Origin: Phormidium tenue FACHB-1052
GTDB lineage: Bacteria; Cyanobacteriota; Cyanobacteriia; Phormidesmidales; Phormidesmidaceae
Direction: 5' to 3'
Assembly (NCBI RefSeq): GCF_014696675.1
Contig: NZ_JACJQN010000009.1
Span: 179,217 to 243,216 of the forward strand
DNA: 64,000 nucleotides
In this document: positions 28,243 to 37,315 of the stretch, in pieces
Layout: each line of letters starts with the position of its first letter
Position numbering within the stretch: position 1 is the stretch's first letter
Position numbers and translations under genes: made by a program
Notes under the pieces: generated by a model
Database searches by the model: none
Told to the model about the DNA's origin: nothing
Seen by the model: the letters and a program-made list of their open reading frames with translations, nothing else

Positions 28243-29343
28243 CTAAATCATAGCCAATGCTGGGGAGTATATAGCCCTGGGGGTGCGATCGCGGTCGATT
28301 TCTACCACTAGGTTAACGTGTTCGCCATCGCGCTTGAGAGCTTCAATAAACAGCTCCGGGTGCAGGGCGCACCAGAAATACTCCACAAACGCATCGATGG
28401 TGGCATCGCTCATGCCGGTTTTGCCCTGGGCCTTCATTTGGTGTTCGGCGTCTTTGCGCCACTGTTTGCTCAGGCGGTAGTCGGCTGGGCACAGCACCAT
28501 CAGGCGATCGAGACAGTCCCACAGGGGCAGGTAGGTGGCGAGTTCAGCGTTCATGTCGCGGGCAAACTGGCGGTCGGCAGCAGTGACAATGGGCTCCGGG
28601 GCCTGGTCAAACTGAGCCGGATCGATGGGGCGCGCCCCTAAAAACCAGCCCTCAAACAGCAGAATATCTACATCCTGCACCCACTCGGGGTCGGTGCGAT
28701 CGCCCTCGCCGCCGTGCAGCGATTTGTCGAACCGAGGCAGGGCCACAGCCGCCCCCGCCCCCGCCGCTCGAATCTGGTTCAGGGTAGCCAGGCCTAGGTC
28801 GATGTCGTGGGTGCCCGGTGGCCCACGCCACCGCAGCCGGGGGTCAACCTGAATCAGCACCTGGCGATCGCGGTAGGTTTTGTAAATATCGTCGATCGAA
28901 AGACCCACTGCCCGGTAGCCCATCACCTGGAGAATGTGCTGCAAAATCAGAGTCAGGGTAGTTTTTCCCGTGCCCTGCCCGCCGAGCACCCCCTGAATTA
29001 GCGGGCCAGGCTGAGTGTCGCGGGCCTGTTTGAGGGTTAGGGCCAGGGGTAGCCACAGCCGCCAGTAGAGCCCGAGGTAGTGCTCCATTGGCGCGGCGGG
29101 CAAGGGCAATGTGTCGTGGTGGGCTACTAGAGTTCGCAGCCAGCCCAGGCGCTCCTCGATCTGGGCCATGCCATTCTCAGCGGTAATGCCCCAGGCCGCG
29201 GCCTGTCTGGGGTCGGCCAGTTCCCAGGCCAGCAGTTGCTGACGCTGGGCGTCGTCGAGGGCGCTGCCCGCCAGGTGGGCGGTGAGCAGGGGCGCGATCG
29301 CAAAATCTGTCGCAAAATTCGCTGAAGTTGTCGAGTCTGCCAT
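28243..29343 (-). CDS. glyK: D-glycerate 3-kinase, plant/cyanobacterial type
   Basis: P-loop kinase that phosphorylates D-glycerate to 3-phosphoglycerate, the last step of the photorespiratory C2 cycle. Walker A GVLGGQGTGKTTLT is followed by SIDDIYKTYRDRQ, GPPGTHDIDLG, LPRFDKSLHGGEGDR and DILLFEGWFLGARP, all diagnostic for plant-type GLYK. The frame is open to 29418, but that would overlap the upstream gene by about 65 bases. ATG 29343 lies 10 bases after the upstream stop and gives a 366-residue protein of normal length. It probably forms a two-gene transcript with the DUF3352 gene. Confidence 0.9.
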   Translation of the reverse strand: MADSTTSANFATDFAIAPLLTAHLAGSALDDAQRQQLLAWELADPRQAAAWGITAENGMAQIEERLGWLRTLVAHHDTLPLPAAPMEHYLGLYWRLWLPLALTLKQARDTQPGPLIQGVLGGQGTGKTTLTLILQHILQVMGYRAVGLSIDDIYKTYRDRQVLIQVDPRLRWRGPPGTHDIDLGLATLNQIRAAGAGAAVALPRFDKSLHGGEGDRTDPEWVQDVDILLFEGWFLGARPIDPAQFDQAPEPIVTAADRQFARDMNAELATYLPLWDCLDRLMVLCPADYRLSKQWRKDAEHQMKAQGKTGMSDATIDAFVEYFWCALHPELFIEALKRDGEHVNLVVEIDRDRTPRAIYSPALAMI

Positions 29344-29353
29344 CACTGCATCG

Positions 29354-31075
29354 TCACGGTTGGTTGCTGAGCTGCACCAGAATGCTGCCGGTCTGCATCG
29401 CATCACTGCGATCGCCACTGACCAGCGTAATCTGTTGTAGATGCTTGAGGGCGGGCTGGGCCGCCGTGCTCCACAGCCGCCACCGGGGCAGCTGGGCGGC
29501 TAAGCGAGCCTGAACCTGCGGCCAGTCGATATGCACATAGCCGGTGCTGGGGCCAGACACCTGGGCCACTTGCGACCACCAGGCCGGGCGCTGCCGGGGT
29601 ACAGCAGCGGGGTGAATGACGGCATCTAGCGTGGCGGGGGAGGCGGCCAGTGCCTCGTACTGATCGACCTGGGCATGTAGACCCGCCACCTCGGCCACCA
29701 CCTGCAAGGGCTGTGCCCCCCGTGTTTTGGGTAGGGCCAAGCGAGTCCAGGCGATCGCCGGAGTGCCCCGCAGATCTAGCGACCCAACCCCCAGGCCCCT
29801 TTCCTGGGCTACAGCAGTCATCCCATCAAGCGCTGCGGCCAGGGTTGCGCTCTGGGGAGCGACCACTAACCAATCGGGCGAGCCGGTTTCAGCCGTCCCT
29901 ACTCCCACCCCATAGGCGCGATCTACTCCTGTCTGGAGGAGATCCATCGCGCCCTGGCCCAGCGCACCATCAATCAACTTGGCTAATGGAAAGCTGCCGT
30001 CCCCCCCAGGGGAGATCAGGGCCAGCAGGGGATCGAGCCGCTGCCCCAGGGTTGCTAAGTCAGTTCCCACGGCGGCTACCGCCAGGGAATCTGGCAGGTA
30101 GGGCACAATACCTTCCCAATCGGCTGACCTGGCCCGCTGAGGATGGAGGCGATGCCCCTGGGCGGCCAGCAGCGCCGTGTGGCCCACTAGCCCCTCACGG
30201 GAGAGCTGCCACGACATCAGCCCCCAGCCCACTTGGTCATCAGCGGCTCCCAGTTCACCCAGTCCCACTGCCGCCCTAGCAGGCTTGCTCTCGGGGTTGA
30301 GCCACTGGCTGACCGCAGGCAGGTTCAGCGCTAGCAGCGCCACCCGCTGACTGGGCAGCTCCCGCAGGGCAGTTTTATAACGGCGATCGCTTTGGAGATT
30401 GAGATCGGTAGACTGGGCAGCAGTGAGGGCTTGGCGCAACACGTCGGGGTGATTGGCCGCCAGTACATAGCGGTTGGCCACTAGAGCCGTGGCTAGCTGG
30501 GCAATTTCTTCTCTAGAGGATTGCGGAGTTGCCCGCCGCGCGTAAATTAGGCGGTTGCCCGAAAATTCTTCAAAGGTGAGGGCGTCACCAGCGATCGCGC
30601 GGTTTTGCCAGTACAGCTCTAGCGCCGCCTGGGCTGCCGCGCTGTCGTTGCAAGCCAGGGCCACCAAGTAGCCAGGAGCGGTGCCATTGGTGGGGTCTTG
30701 GTCGAGGTCGGGGGTCACCATGGCGGCGGTCACCTCTTCCCCTAGCCAGGGCTGGATGTCGCGGCTGTAGCTGAGGCCGGTGTTGGCCAAGAGCGCTTGC
30801 TCAATTAGTTCTTGATCGCGGCGAGTTTCCTGGCGCAGGCGGGGGGCAGCCAGGTATTCCCACAGGTTGGCGAGGCGATCGGGACGCACCAGCACCGAGG
30901 CGACAACGGGCGACTGCTTGGGCACAAATTGCAGCGCCAGCGGCTGAGCCTGGCCACCGCGCTCAATCAGATACAGGGGTGTATTGAGGGTTAACCGCCC
31001 CAGCAGGCCCAACCCCAGCACCAGCACCAGCCCGGCGACAATGGCGAGGGGACGAATAAACGAGCGAAACTTCAT
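29354..31075 (-). CDS. DUF3352 membrane-anchored protein
   Basis: 573 residues. A basic N-terminus is followed by one hydrophobic helix (about 10-30), then a large extracytoplasmic domain matching DUF3352: LQFVPKQSPVVASVLVRPDRL, repeated beta/alpha units and ALNLPAVSQWL. This family is widespread in cyanobacteria and of unknown function. ATG 31075 is preferred to the GTG three codons earlier. It lies 10 bases upstream of the glycerate kinase start, on the same strand. Confidence 0.85.
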   Translation of the reverse strand: MKFRSFIRPLAIVAGLVLVLGLGLLGRLTLNTPLYLIERGGQAQPLALQFVPKQSPVVASVLVRPDRLANLWEYLAAPRLRQETRRDQELIEQALLANTGLSYSRDIQPWLGEEVTAAMVTPDLDQDPTNGTAPGYLVALACNDSAAAQAALELYWQNRAIAGDALTFEEFSGNRLIYARRATPQSSREEIAQLATALVANRYVLAANHPDVLRQALTAAQSTDLNLQSDRRYKTALRELPSQRVALLALNLPAVSQWLNPESKPARAAVGLGELGAADDQVGWGLMSWQLSREGLVGHTALLAAQGHRLHPQRARSADWEGIVPYLPDSLAVAAVGTDLATLGQRLDPLLALISPGGDGSFPLAKLIDGALGQGAMDLLQTGVDRAYGVGVGTAETGSPDWLVVAPQSATLAAALDGMTAVAQERGLGVGSLDLRGTPAIAWTRLALPKTRGAQPLQVVAEVAGLHAQVDQYEALAASPATLDAVIHPAAVPRQRPAWWSQVAQVSGPSTGYVHIDWPQVQARLAAQLPRWRLWSTAAQPALKHLQQITLVSGDRSDAMQTGSILVQLSNQP

Positions 31076-31084
31076 TGACCTCAC

Positions 31085-31475
31085 GCCTGAAACCCAAAAA
31101 CACCCACAGCGCGATTGCCCACGCCGACTAATTCTCCCTAGTGTATGGCCCTTCGATACCCGTAATGCCTCGGATGCCAGCGGGCTGTTTAGAAATTAAA
31201 CAATGTAAATTTTCGGATTTCTAGAATTTAGCGAGAAAATCGCGCCAATTTGCTTGATTATGGCCATTTTAAGCAATTCGCCATCAGCTTAGAAGGGCGA
31301 TCGCTGCTGCCCTCAACTAAGACAATCCCAGCCAAATGCTGTAGGTAGCCTTAAAACTGGCCAAATCCAGCGGCATTAAGGCCTGTCCTAGCATTATGGC
31401 CCTATAGATACAGTTTTTGGGGTAAACTATGCCGCACTCTTCTGACCTACGACGGTTTGCTGCTCTATCGGCCCT
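31085..31475. other. Intergenic region upstream of the DUF3352 gene
   Basis: About 390 bases, partly A+T-rich near 31,190-31,270. Holds the promoter region of the DUF3352-glyK pair on the reverse strand and of a possible 31-residue peptide on the plus strand. Nothing else supported. Confidence 0.4.
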
Positions 31476-31571
31476 GTGTTTCCTTTAGTGATCTGTGCCC
31501 TGCTCTGCCTGGCACTCATTCTGATTGGGGGACTTGACCAACGCCGCCACCGTGCCTCCAGCCTCAGCTAA
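31476..31571 (+). CDS. Possible 31-residue single-span membrane peptide
   Basis: GTG 31476 to TAA 31571 encodes one hydrophobic segment (FPLVICALLCLALILIGGL) followed by a basic tail DQRRHRASSLS. The topology resembles small thylakoid or transporter-associated subunits, but it matches none of the known Psb, Psa or Pet miniproteins that I recall. It fits exactly into the space before the convergent lipoprotein gene. No clear ribosome site. Confidence 0.3.
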   Translation: MFPLVICALLCLALILIGGLDQRRHRASSLS

Positions 31572-31576
31572 CCCTG

Positions 31577-31987
31577 CTACTCCCAGTTCACCGGCTGAAT
31601 GCGATCGACGTAATCGAGGTTGGCTAGCTCGATCAGGATGTCTTGGTGGTTGGTCTGGTAGGTGTTGCCAATGGTCAGCACCTCATCCTCACCGCAGCCA
31701 ATGCGCCCTCGGCTCTGCGGAAAAAACTGCGCTGAAGGGTCGATGGCGCTCACCGCCTGGGTGTAGGCACCGCCCGCAGGAATACAAAACTCATAATCGA
31801 GCGATCGCTTGCCGTCAGTGGGGCCAGAGAGTCCATTTTCGTCCAAAGTGCCCAGATCAAAGGCAATTTTGTTGATTGCGCTGCTGTGGTCTGCGGAGGG
31901 CGCAGGCTGGCAGGCAAAAGCCAGGGCTAGAACCGCTGCCCCCAGGGATAGGGCGATGCTGGAGCGTGGGCGGAGAAATAGGGACAT
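31577..31987 (-). CDS. Putative lipoprotein of unknown function
   Basis: 136 residues beginning with a basic n-region and hydrophobic signal that ends in LAFACQ, a lipobox with lipidated cysteine at about residue 26. The mature part is small and soluble. It contains two further cysteines (EFCIPAG and RIGCGEDE) that could form a disulfide. The segment EVLTIGNTYQTNHQDILIEL is protein-like, but I recognise no family. It lies 24 bases downstream of the broken arsH on the same strand. Confidence 0.7.
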   Translation of the reverse strand: MSLFLRPRSSIALSLGAAVLALAFACQPAPSADHSSAINKIAFDLGTLDENGLSGPTDGKRSLDYEFCIPAGGAYTQAVSAIDPSAQFFPQSRGRIGCGEDEVLTIGNTYQTNHQDILIELANLDYVDRIQPVNWE

Positions 31988-32011
31988 GGAGCTAACGCTG
32001 GTTGAGGGTGC

Positions 32012-32674
32012 TCAGGCTTGGCTAGGGGCGGTGCCGATAGATTGGCTGACAATGGCTTGAGCCTGCTTTTCAGTCGCGGCCTTGCGCTCGCTGTGGCGAT
32101 CGGTGAGATAGTCCACTTGGTCGCGCAGCAGCAGAGTGAATTTGTAGAGTTCTTCCATTACGTCGATGACGCGATCGCGGTAGGCCGAGTCTTTCATCGT
32201 GCCATCGTCGTCAAATTCCTGGTAGGCCTTGGGCACCGATGACTGGTTAGGAATCGTAAACATCCGCATCCACCGACCCAGCACCCGTAGCGTGTTGACC
32301 GCATTGAAAGACTGCGACCCGCCGCTCACCTGCATCACCGCCAGGGTTTTGCCTTGGGTAGGTCGCACCGCTCCTAAACTCAGCGGTATCCAGTCGATCT
32401 GGTGCTTCATCAGGCCACTGATATTGCCGTGCAGCTCGGGGCTTGACCACACCTGCCCCTCCGACCACAGCACGAGATCCCGCAGCTATTGCACCTTGGG
32501 GTGGTCGTCAGGTACGCTGCCATGAATCGGCAGATCGTGGGGATGAAAGAAGCGCACCTCAGCCCCAAAGCCCTCAATAATTCTGGCGGCTTCTTCGGCT
32601 AGCAGCCGACTGTAGGAGCGATCGCGTAACGAACCGTAGAGAAATAAAATCCTCGGCTTGTGGTCAAAGCTCAT
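32012..32674 (-). pseudogene. arsH: arsH interrupted by a single amber codon
   Basis: Across 220 codons the frame reads as a complete ArsH, an NADPH:FMN flavoprotein that oxidises trivalent organoarsenicals. Visible are [20 protein letters not shown] at the flavin site, [28 protein letters not shown] and [18 protein letters not shown]. Codon 63 is TAG (32486-32488) where ArsH has Glu (DHPKVQ-stop-LRDLVLW). One substitution would restore it. Downstream sequence is otherwise undegraded, so the nonsense change may be recent, suppressed, or a sequencing error. The C-terminal part has an internal start (32473), but it lacks the flavin phosphate loop. Confidence 0.85.
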
Positions 32675-32688
32675 GGGTTCTCATCTAT

Positions 32689-33345
32689 CTACTTATCTAG
32701 GTGAGTGCCGATGAGGCAGGCTCCGGTCAGGCTAACACCATCAAGTCGGGTGCTGGAGAGATCAGCGCAGAGCAGATTGGCACCGCCGAGAGAGGCTCCC
32801 GACAAATTGGCCTGACGCAGATCGGCCTCTTCTAAATTCGCGTTGTCTAGTCGCGCCCCTTGCAAGTCGGTCTGGGAGAGGTCGGCCCCCTTCAGGTTGG
32901 TATCGCTGAGGTTGGCCCCTCGCAGGTCGGCACCGCGCAGATCAACCCCTTGCAGGTTTACCCCCATCAGGTTGCAGCCACTCAAGAAGGCTCCGGCCAG
33001 GCTGACGCCGCCCAAGCGCGCCCCCATCAGATTTGCGCCCCGCAAGTTTGCGCCTCGCAGGTCGGCTCCTGTCATGTCGCACTGCATCAGGTTCGCGCCC
33101 CACAGATTGGCCCGCAGGTCGGCCCCCACGAGGCTGGCACCCATCAGGTTAGCCCCTTCTAAGTGAGCTTTGACCAGGGAGGTGCGGCTTAAGTTGGCCC
33201 CCACCAGGGTCGCCCCGGCTAGGTAGAGACCCGCCAGGTCAGCACCAGAGAGGTCTTCATCTTCCAGATCAGCCCCGGCCAGGTGACGGAGCTTGCCCGA
33301 TCGCAGGGCGGCAATATCTATAGAGTCGCTGGGCACAGAGGTCAT
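32689..33345 (-). CDS. Pentapeptide-repeat protein
   Basis: 218 residues, nearly all tandem A(D/N)LXX repeats (for example GADLRGANLRGANLMGARLG), forming a right-handed quadrilateral beta-helix of about 35 pentapeptides. The frame is open to 33414, but ATG 33345 has AGGA just upstream and avoids overlapping the preceding gene's end (33359). Cyanobacteria carry many such proteins; roles are mostly unknown (some bind gyrase). The 14-base spacing suggests cotranscription with the DICT/HD-GYP-like gene. Confidence 0.9.
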   Translation of the reverse strand: MTSVPSDSIDIAALRSGKLRHLAGADLEDEDLSGADLAGLYLAGATLVGANLSRTSLVKAHLEGANLMGASLVGADLRANLWGANLMQCDMTGADLRGANLRGANLMGARLGGVSLAGAFLSGCNLMGVNLQGVDLRGADLRGANLSDTNLKGADLSQTDLQGARLDNANLEEADLRQANLSGASLGGANLLCADLSSTRLDGVSLTGACLIGTHLDK

Positions 33346-33358
33346 TCCTGGGAGGGCA

Positions 33359-34750
33359 CTATCGAGGGAGCAGTTCAGAGGAGGCGGGAAAGACCGAAGC
33401 TTGGTCAGCCACATCAGGGTTCAACAACCCCGACCCCAAGGTAATTTTAGTCGGTATTGTGGGCAGGCTCATCCCCTGCTGGAGACCCATCACCATTAGC
33501 CCTAAAATCTCGACAAGTTTGGGATCCCATCGCTGACCAGCTTCGGCCTGACAGGTGGTGAGCACGTCACTCAGCAGAGACATGTCGGTCTCGGCGGGGT
33601 CTTGACCGTGGCGAGCCTGGGCCGCCCGCCGCTGAAATTCTGCCACCAGCGCCAGCATGCGCGACTCTAGAGGCACCGCATCACCGACAAGGCCAGCCGG
33701 GTAGCCGCTGCCATCCCAGCATTCGCCCTGGTGGGCAATGATGGCCGCCACCGCCCGCATGCGAGGCATCAGCCGCAGCGCCTGCACCTCAGGAATCAGC
33801 GGGCAGCTTGGCCCATCGTCGGCCAGGGCCGCCAGGTCAGGGGCCGGGGCAATGCGGTGCAGCATGCCCGCCAGGCGCAGCCGCTGGAGCTGCCAGGCGG
33901 GCAGGTCAAGTAGCTGGCCCATCATTTCTAGCAGCGCCACCACTTCGCTCGCGGCCATGGGGTTGACCGGGTCGCTGAGATCCACCAGTTGGGCCATGCG
34001 CAAAAACGCCTGTAGCTCGTTGGAGAGCAGGTTTTGGTCGAGGTCATCAACCACGCTAAAGGCGAGGTTGCCCTGAAGGTCATTGCGGCTGTTTTGCAGG
34101 TAGTGCACCACCTGGGCCACGGTATGGCTCACAACCGCAGGCTCGTCACTGCGGAGGGCAGGGTTTTGCTGCTTGAGGGTGGCCAGGTGGTCGGCTAACT
34201 GCGCCTGAAGGGTTGGGTTATAGCGACCCACGTGGGCGATCGCCAGCTCCACCGTTTCGCTCACCAGAGCCGAGTCAAAGGTCCAAAACCCGTAGAACTT
34301 GCGCTCCAGGTCGTGCTCGGGGATGCCCGTCTTGCCATAGTCTGATTCTGACAGTTCCTGACACAGCACCATGGCAGTGTAGTCGGGAGAAAAAATTATC
34401 AGGTGCCATTCTTCGGCCACCGGGTCGTTGTCAGCCAAATCGACAAGGGCCACGTTCTCACGCTGACTGGTGGGGTGGTCGTGGAAGCCAGCCTCGGGTG
34501 AGGCCATGATCACAATTTGCTGGGCAACGTCTGCGATCGCGCTGTAGCGATCGGCCTCTTCTAAATACCACTTACCCCGCTGAAAGGCCGTCACCACCAA
34601 GGGGGCCGAGCCAGAGGTCAAAATACAGTCTTCTAGGGCGTGGCAAAGAGCGACCAGGGTATTTTTGTAGTAGACGCCATAGTTGAGCGGTGTCGTATCT
34701 GGCTCAGTGCGACCATCCACCAACTGCTTTAATATTGACCCCTCCAGCAT
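33359..34750 (-). CDS. DICT sensory domain fused to a degenerate HD-GYP-like domain
   Basis: 463 residues. The N-terminal half (about 1-180) has the layout of DICT domains found in cyanobacterial diguanylate cyclases and two-component proteins. The C-terminal half carries IIAHQGECWDGSGYPAGLVG, the GYP-loop of HD-GYP phosphodiesterases, and PLESRMLALVAEF. However, the preceding HD metal motif is not intact (LAGMLHRIAPAPDL in place of LHDIGK). It may therefore bind rather than hydrolyse cyclic-di-GMP, or be inactive. ATG 34750. The pentapeptide gene follows on the same strand. Confidence 0.7.
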   Translation of the reverse strand: MLEGSILKQLVDGRTEPDTTPLNYGVYYKNTLVALCHALEDCILTSGSAPLVVTAFQRGKWYLEEADRYSAIADVAQQIVIMASPEAGFHDHPTSQRENVALVDLADNDPVAEEWHLIIFSPDYTAMVLCQELSESDYGKTGIPEHDLERKFYGFWTFDSALVSETVELAIAHVGRYNPTLQAQLADHLATLKQQNPALRSDEPAVVSHTVAQVVHYLQNSRNDLQGNLAFSVVDDLDQNLLSNELQAFLRMAQLVDLSDPVNPMAASEVVALLEMMGQLLDLPAWQLQRLRLAGMLHRIAPAPDLAALADDGPSCPLIPEVQALRLMPRMRAVAAIIAHQGECWDGSGYPAGLVGDAVPLESRMLALVAEFQRRAAQARHGQDPAETDMSLLSDVLTTCQAEAGQRWDPKLVEILGLMVMGLQQGMSLPTIPTKITLGSGLLNPDVADQASVFPASSELLPR

Positions 34751-34789
34751 CGCAATCCCCTATAGTTCTATTGCCTGTAACCCTTGTAT

Positions 34790-36403
34790 TCAGGATGATA
34801 ACGCAGCCAGTGGGCGGCGGTCAGCCTCGATTGGCGCGCTCAAGGCCTCCTCTAAAGGAGCCAGCCCCAGGCGCTCTTCCAGAATGTCCATCACCTCGCG
34901 ACCAAAGTCGTCAGGGTTGCGCTGCCACGCCTCTAGACACACCTCGCCAAAAAACGATCCCAGCGGTTCTGGGTTCCACAACAGCTTCTTCGACACCCAG
35001 GGCAGGTGGATATCGAGGGGGTTGTAGTCGCGCTTGAGCATGTCTTTTTCAAAGGCATACTCCTCCAGGTGGGTGTGGGGCTGAAGGCCAATGAAGAAAA
35101 TTGCTGGCTCCACCTTGTCGCGGCCAAACACCGCTTCTAGGGCGCGGTGGTAGGCCAGGGTTTGACGAATGGTTTCGGGCCGCTCGTCAATCACATTAAA
35201 GGAGTAGTTGACCGACACCAGGTCGTTAAACCCCGCCGCTTTGAGGTCTTTGCAGTTTTGCAGCACCGTGCGCAGGTTGTAGCCCATGCGCATTTTGCGC
35301 ACCAGTTCTTGCGAACCGCTGGTGATGCCGATCTCAAAATAGTTCATGCCGGTGTCAGCCATCAGCTTGCAGAGCTTAGGTGTCAGGTTGTCGGCGCGGA
35401 TGTAGGCGGCCCAGTGAATATCGGTCATGCCCGCGTCGAGAATCTTCTCCAGCAATTCCTCCGCATCCTTCATAAACCGGCGAGCCGGGATGAACTGGGC
35501 ATCGGTAAACCAAAAATTGCGCACGCCTCGCTTGTAGAGCTGCTGCATTTCGGCCACCACCTCCTCGGCAGGGTTGATGCGCACCTGCTTGCCCTCAACC
35601 ACCGTATAGACGCAGTAGCAGCAGTTGTGGGGGCAACCCCGCTTGGTCTGCACACCAATGTAGAAATCCTGGTCTTGCAGGTAATAGCCAAACTCGGGCC
35701 AGATCGCCTCGATATAGTCGTAGTTGCAGGCGGTTTTTTCGAGCGGGGCGGGCTCTTCGTGGATCAGGCGATCGCGTGGCGTTGTCTCCCCAGCAATGTA
35801 GCAGCGCTGATCAGAAAAATCTTCGCCCCTCAGAATTCGCTCTAACAGCATTTCCCCCTCACCCACGGAGATGATCGTGCCTTTAGGTAGCCGGTTGTGG
35901 AGCTGCTCATAGAACACGCTCACCGCGCCGCCACCGACGACGGTAGTGACCTGCTGGGAGTAACGCTGGGCACGCTTAAAGCCGCGCTTGATCAACCCCT
36001 GGTTGCGCCACAGTTCGGCCAGGTAGGTAGTGGCCATCCGCAGGCCGCCCAGGGCACCCCGCGCCTTTAAAAAGAGGTTACGAGCGTAGAAAAATTCAAA
36101 GGCGTTTTGCAGCGGATTGCCCCCGCGACCGCCGACCGGGGCAAAAATCTGAATATCTCGCCAGGAGAACACCAGCAGGGTGGGCTTAAAGTCGTCAATG
36201 CAGCGATCGAGGGCAGCGCCATAGTCGAGGGGCGGCACGGCACCGAGATCAAAGATGCGCTGTTCTAAATGGGGAAATAGTTTGTGCACATGGTCGGCCA
36301 GGTAAACCACCCCGATGGGGAAGATGGGGTTACAGGGCAGCCGCACGTAGAGCACACGGGCCTGGCTGGCGGTAGTAGAGGGCATGCTTCTCAGGCTTGA
36401 CAT
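34790..36403 (-). CDS. B12-binding-domain radical SAM protein
   Basis: 537 residues. The N-terminal B12-binding-like Rossmann domain (VLYVRLPCNPIFPIGVVYLA; VTTVVGGGAVSVFY) is followed by a radical SAM barrel with CPHNCCYC (CxxxCxxC, about residues 257-264). IGITSGSQELVRKMRMGYN is typical of this superfamily. It resembles the cyanobacterial group often annotated as photosystem II high-light-acclimation radical SAM protein; that name is from memory and the reaction is unknown. ATG 36403. The next gene on the same strand starts 40 bases downstream. Confidence 0.8.
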   Translation of the reverse strand: MSSLRSMPSTTASQARVLYVRLPCNPIFPIGVVYLADHVHKLFPHLEQRIFDLGAVPPLDYGAALDRCIDDFKPTLLVFSWRDIQIFAPVGGRGGNPLQNAFEFFYARNLFLKARGALGGLRMATTYLAELWRNQGLIKRGFKRAQRYSQQVTTVVGGGAVSVFYEQLHNRLPKGTIISVGEGEMLLERILRGEDFSDQRCYIAGETTPRDRLIHEEPAPLEKTACNYDYIEAIWPEFGYYLQDQDFYIGVQTKRGCPHNCCYCVYTVVEGKQVRINPAEEVVAEMQQLYKRGVRNFWFTDAQFIPARRFMKDAEELLEKILDAGMTDIHWAAYIRADNLTPKLCKLMADTGMNYFEIGITSGSQELVRKMRMGYNLRTVLQNCKDLKAAGFNDLVSVNYSFNVIDERPETIRQTLAYHRALEAVFGRDKVEPAIFFIGLQPHTHLEEYAFEKDMLKRDYNPLDIHLPWVSKKLLWNPEPLGSFFGEVCLEAWQRNPDDFGREVMDILEERLGLAPLEEALSAPIEADRRPLAALSS

Positions 36404-36813
36404 ATATCTTCACGATAACACCGTCTTCTTCTCAGGATAGGGGAAGCTGACAAATCTCCTCCTCAGCAAACCGGGAACTCGTCGGGGCGATTCGACCGGT
36501 AGCGGCGGCGTAAGCCCCTGCAGGCGAGACCAGGCCGATCTGAGGTCGCAGAATCGTGGTATAAAAACACTGTTAAGATTTTCCGCAACGCTTTACGCTG
36601 CCTGTTTCAGACTGCCTTGAAGTTTGAGTTAGGGTCTGGCGACGGACAGCAGCCCTGGGCCAAAGCTCAGCAGTTGCGAAATATAAAGCATTGTGTTCAA
36701 TTATTTTGAATAGTTAAGGTGCTGCGGGGGTTGGTAGTCGCCTTTACAACAGCCGGGGATCGCTAGGTGTTACGCTTTGCGGGTGATTCTTGCAATATTG
36801 CCGTAAAGCATCA
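36404..36813. other. Intergenic region between divergent genes
   Basis: Contains divergent promoter regions for the radical SAM gene and the DUF1830 gene. An A+T-rich stretch near 36,555-36,585 is the most promoter-like part. No gene or strong hairpin seen. Confidence 0.4.
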
Positions 36814-37179
36814 ATGGCACAAATCCTTGATCCCCTTCCCTCCGATGGCCAGAGCCAGGTGCTCTGCTGCTATGTCAATGCCACCAGTAAAATTCAGGTT
36901 GCTCGCATAACCAACGTGCCCGATTGGTACTTTGAGCGGGTCGTGTTTCCGGGGCAGCGGCTGCTTTTTGAAACGGTTCCCAAGGCTCTCCTAGAGATTC
37001 ATACGGGCATGATGGCTAGCGCCATTTTGTCGGACAGCATCCCTTGCGAACGGTTGCAGATCGATGCTCCAGAACCCGTGGGTTTTGAGCCCGCCTCAAG
37101 TGATGAGCTTGAGGCGAGTCGATTAGCAGCCACCCTAGATGAGCCTGCACCGGCAGTAGCCATTTCACCCGCCAGCTAG
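36814..37179 (+). CDS. DUF1830 protein
   Basis: 121 residues. The central CCYVNATSKIQVARITNVPD and WYFERVVFPGQRLLFETVP, followed by GMMASAILSDSIPCERL, match the cyanobacteria-specific DUF1830 family along its whole length; the tail is a low-complexity acidic extension. The function is unknown. ATG 36814 is preferred to a TTG eight codons earlier. Confidence 0.85.
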   Translation: MAQILDPLPSDGQSQVLCCYVNATSKIQVARITNVPDWYFERVVFPGQRLLFETVPKALLEIHTGMMASAILSDSIPCERLQIDAPEPVGFEPASSDELEASRLAATLDEPAPAVAISPAS

Positions 37180-37315
37180 TTCGGTAGACTGAAGGTGTGG
37201 TGCGCTGAGCCCTGGCGATAGCGTTTTGGCGTAGCTTGATAGCGGGCTGAAGGTCGAACTTCTAGCTTCCCTATGCCACCAGGGCACAGCTGTTGGTGAC
37301 ATTTAGGGATGAGCC

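Noticed and set aside
32843..33166. Plus-strand Arg/Pro-rich frames opposite the pentapeptide gene
   Set aside because: The periodic repeat on the reverse strand creates open but meaningless frames on the other strand.
35147..35845. 232-codon plus-strand frame opposite the radical SAM gene
   Set aside because: His/Gln/Val-rich shadow translation; the reverse-strand gene has clear conserved motifs.
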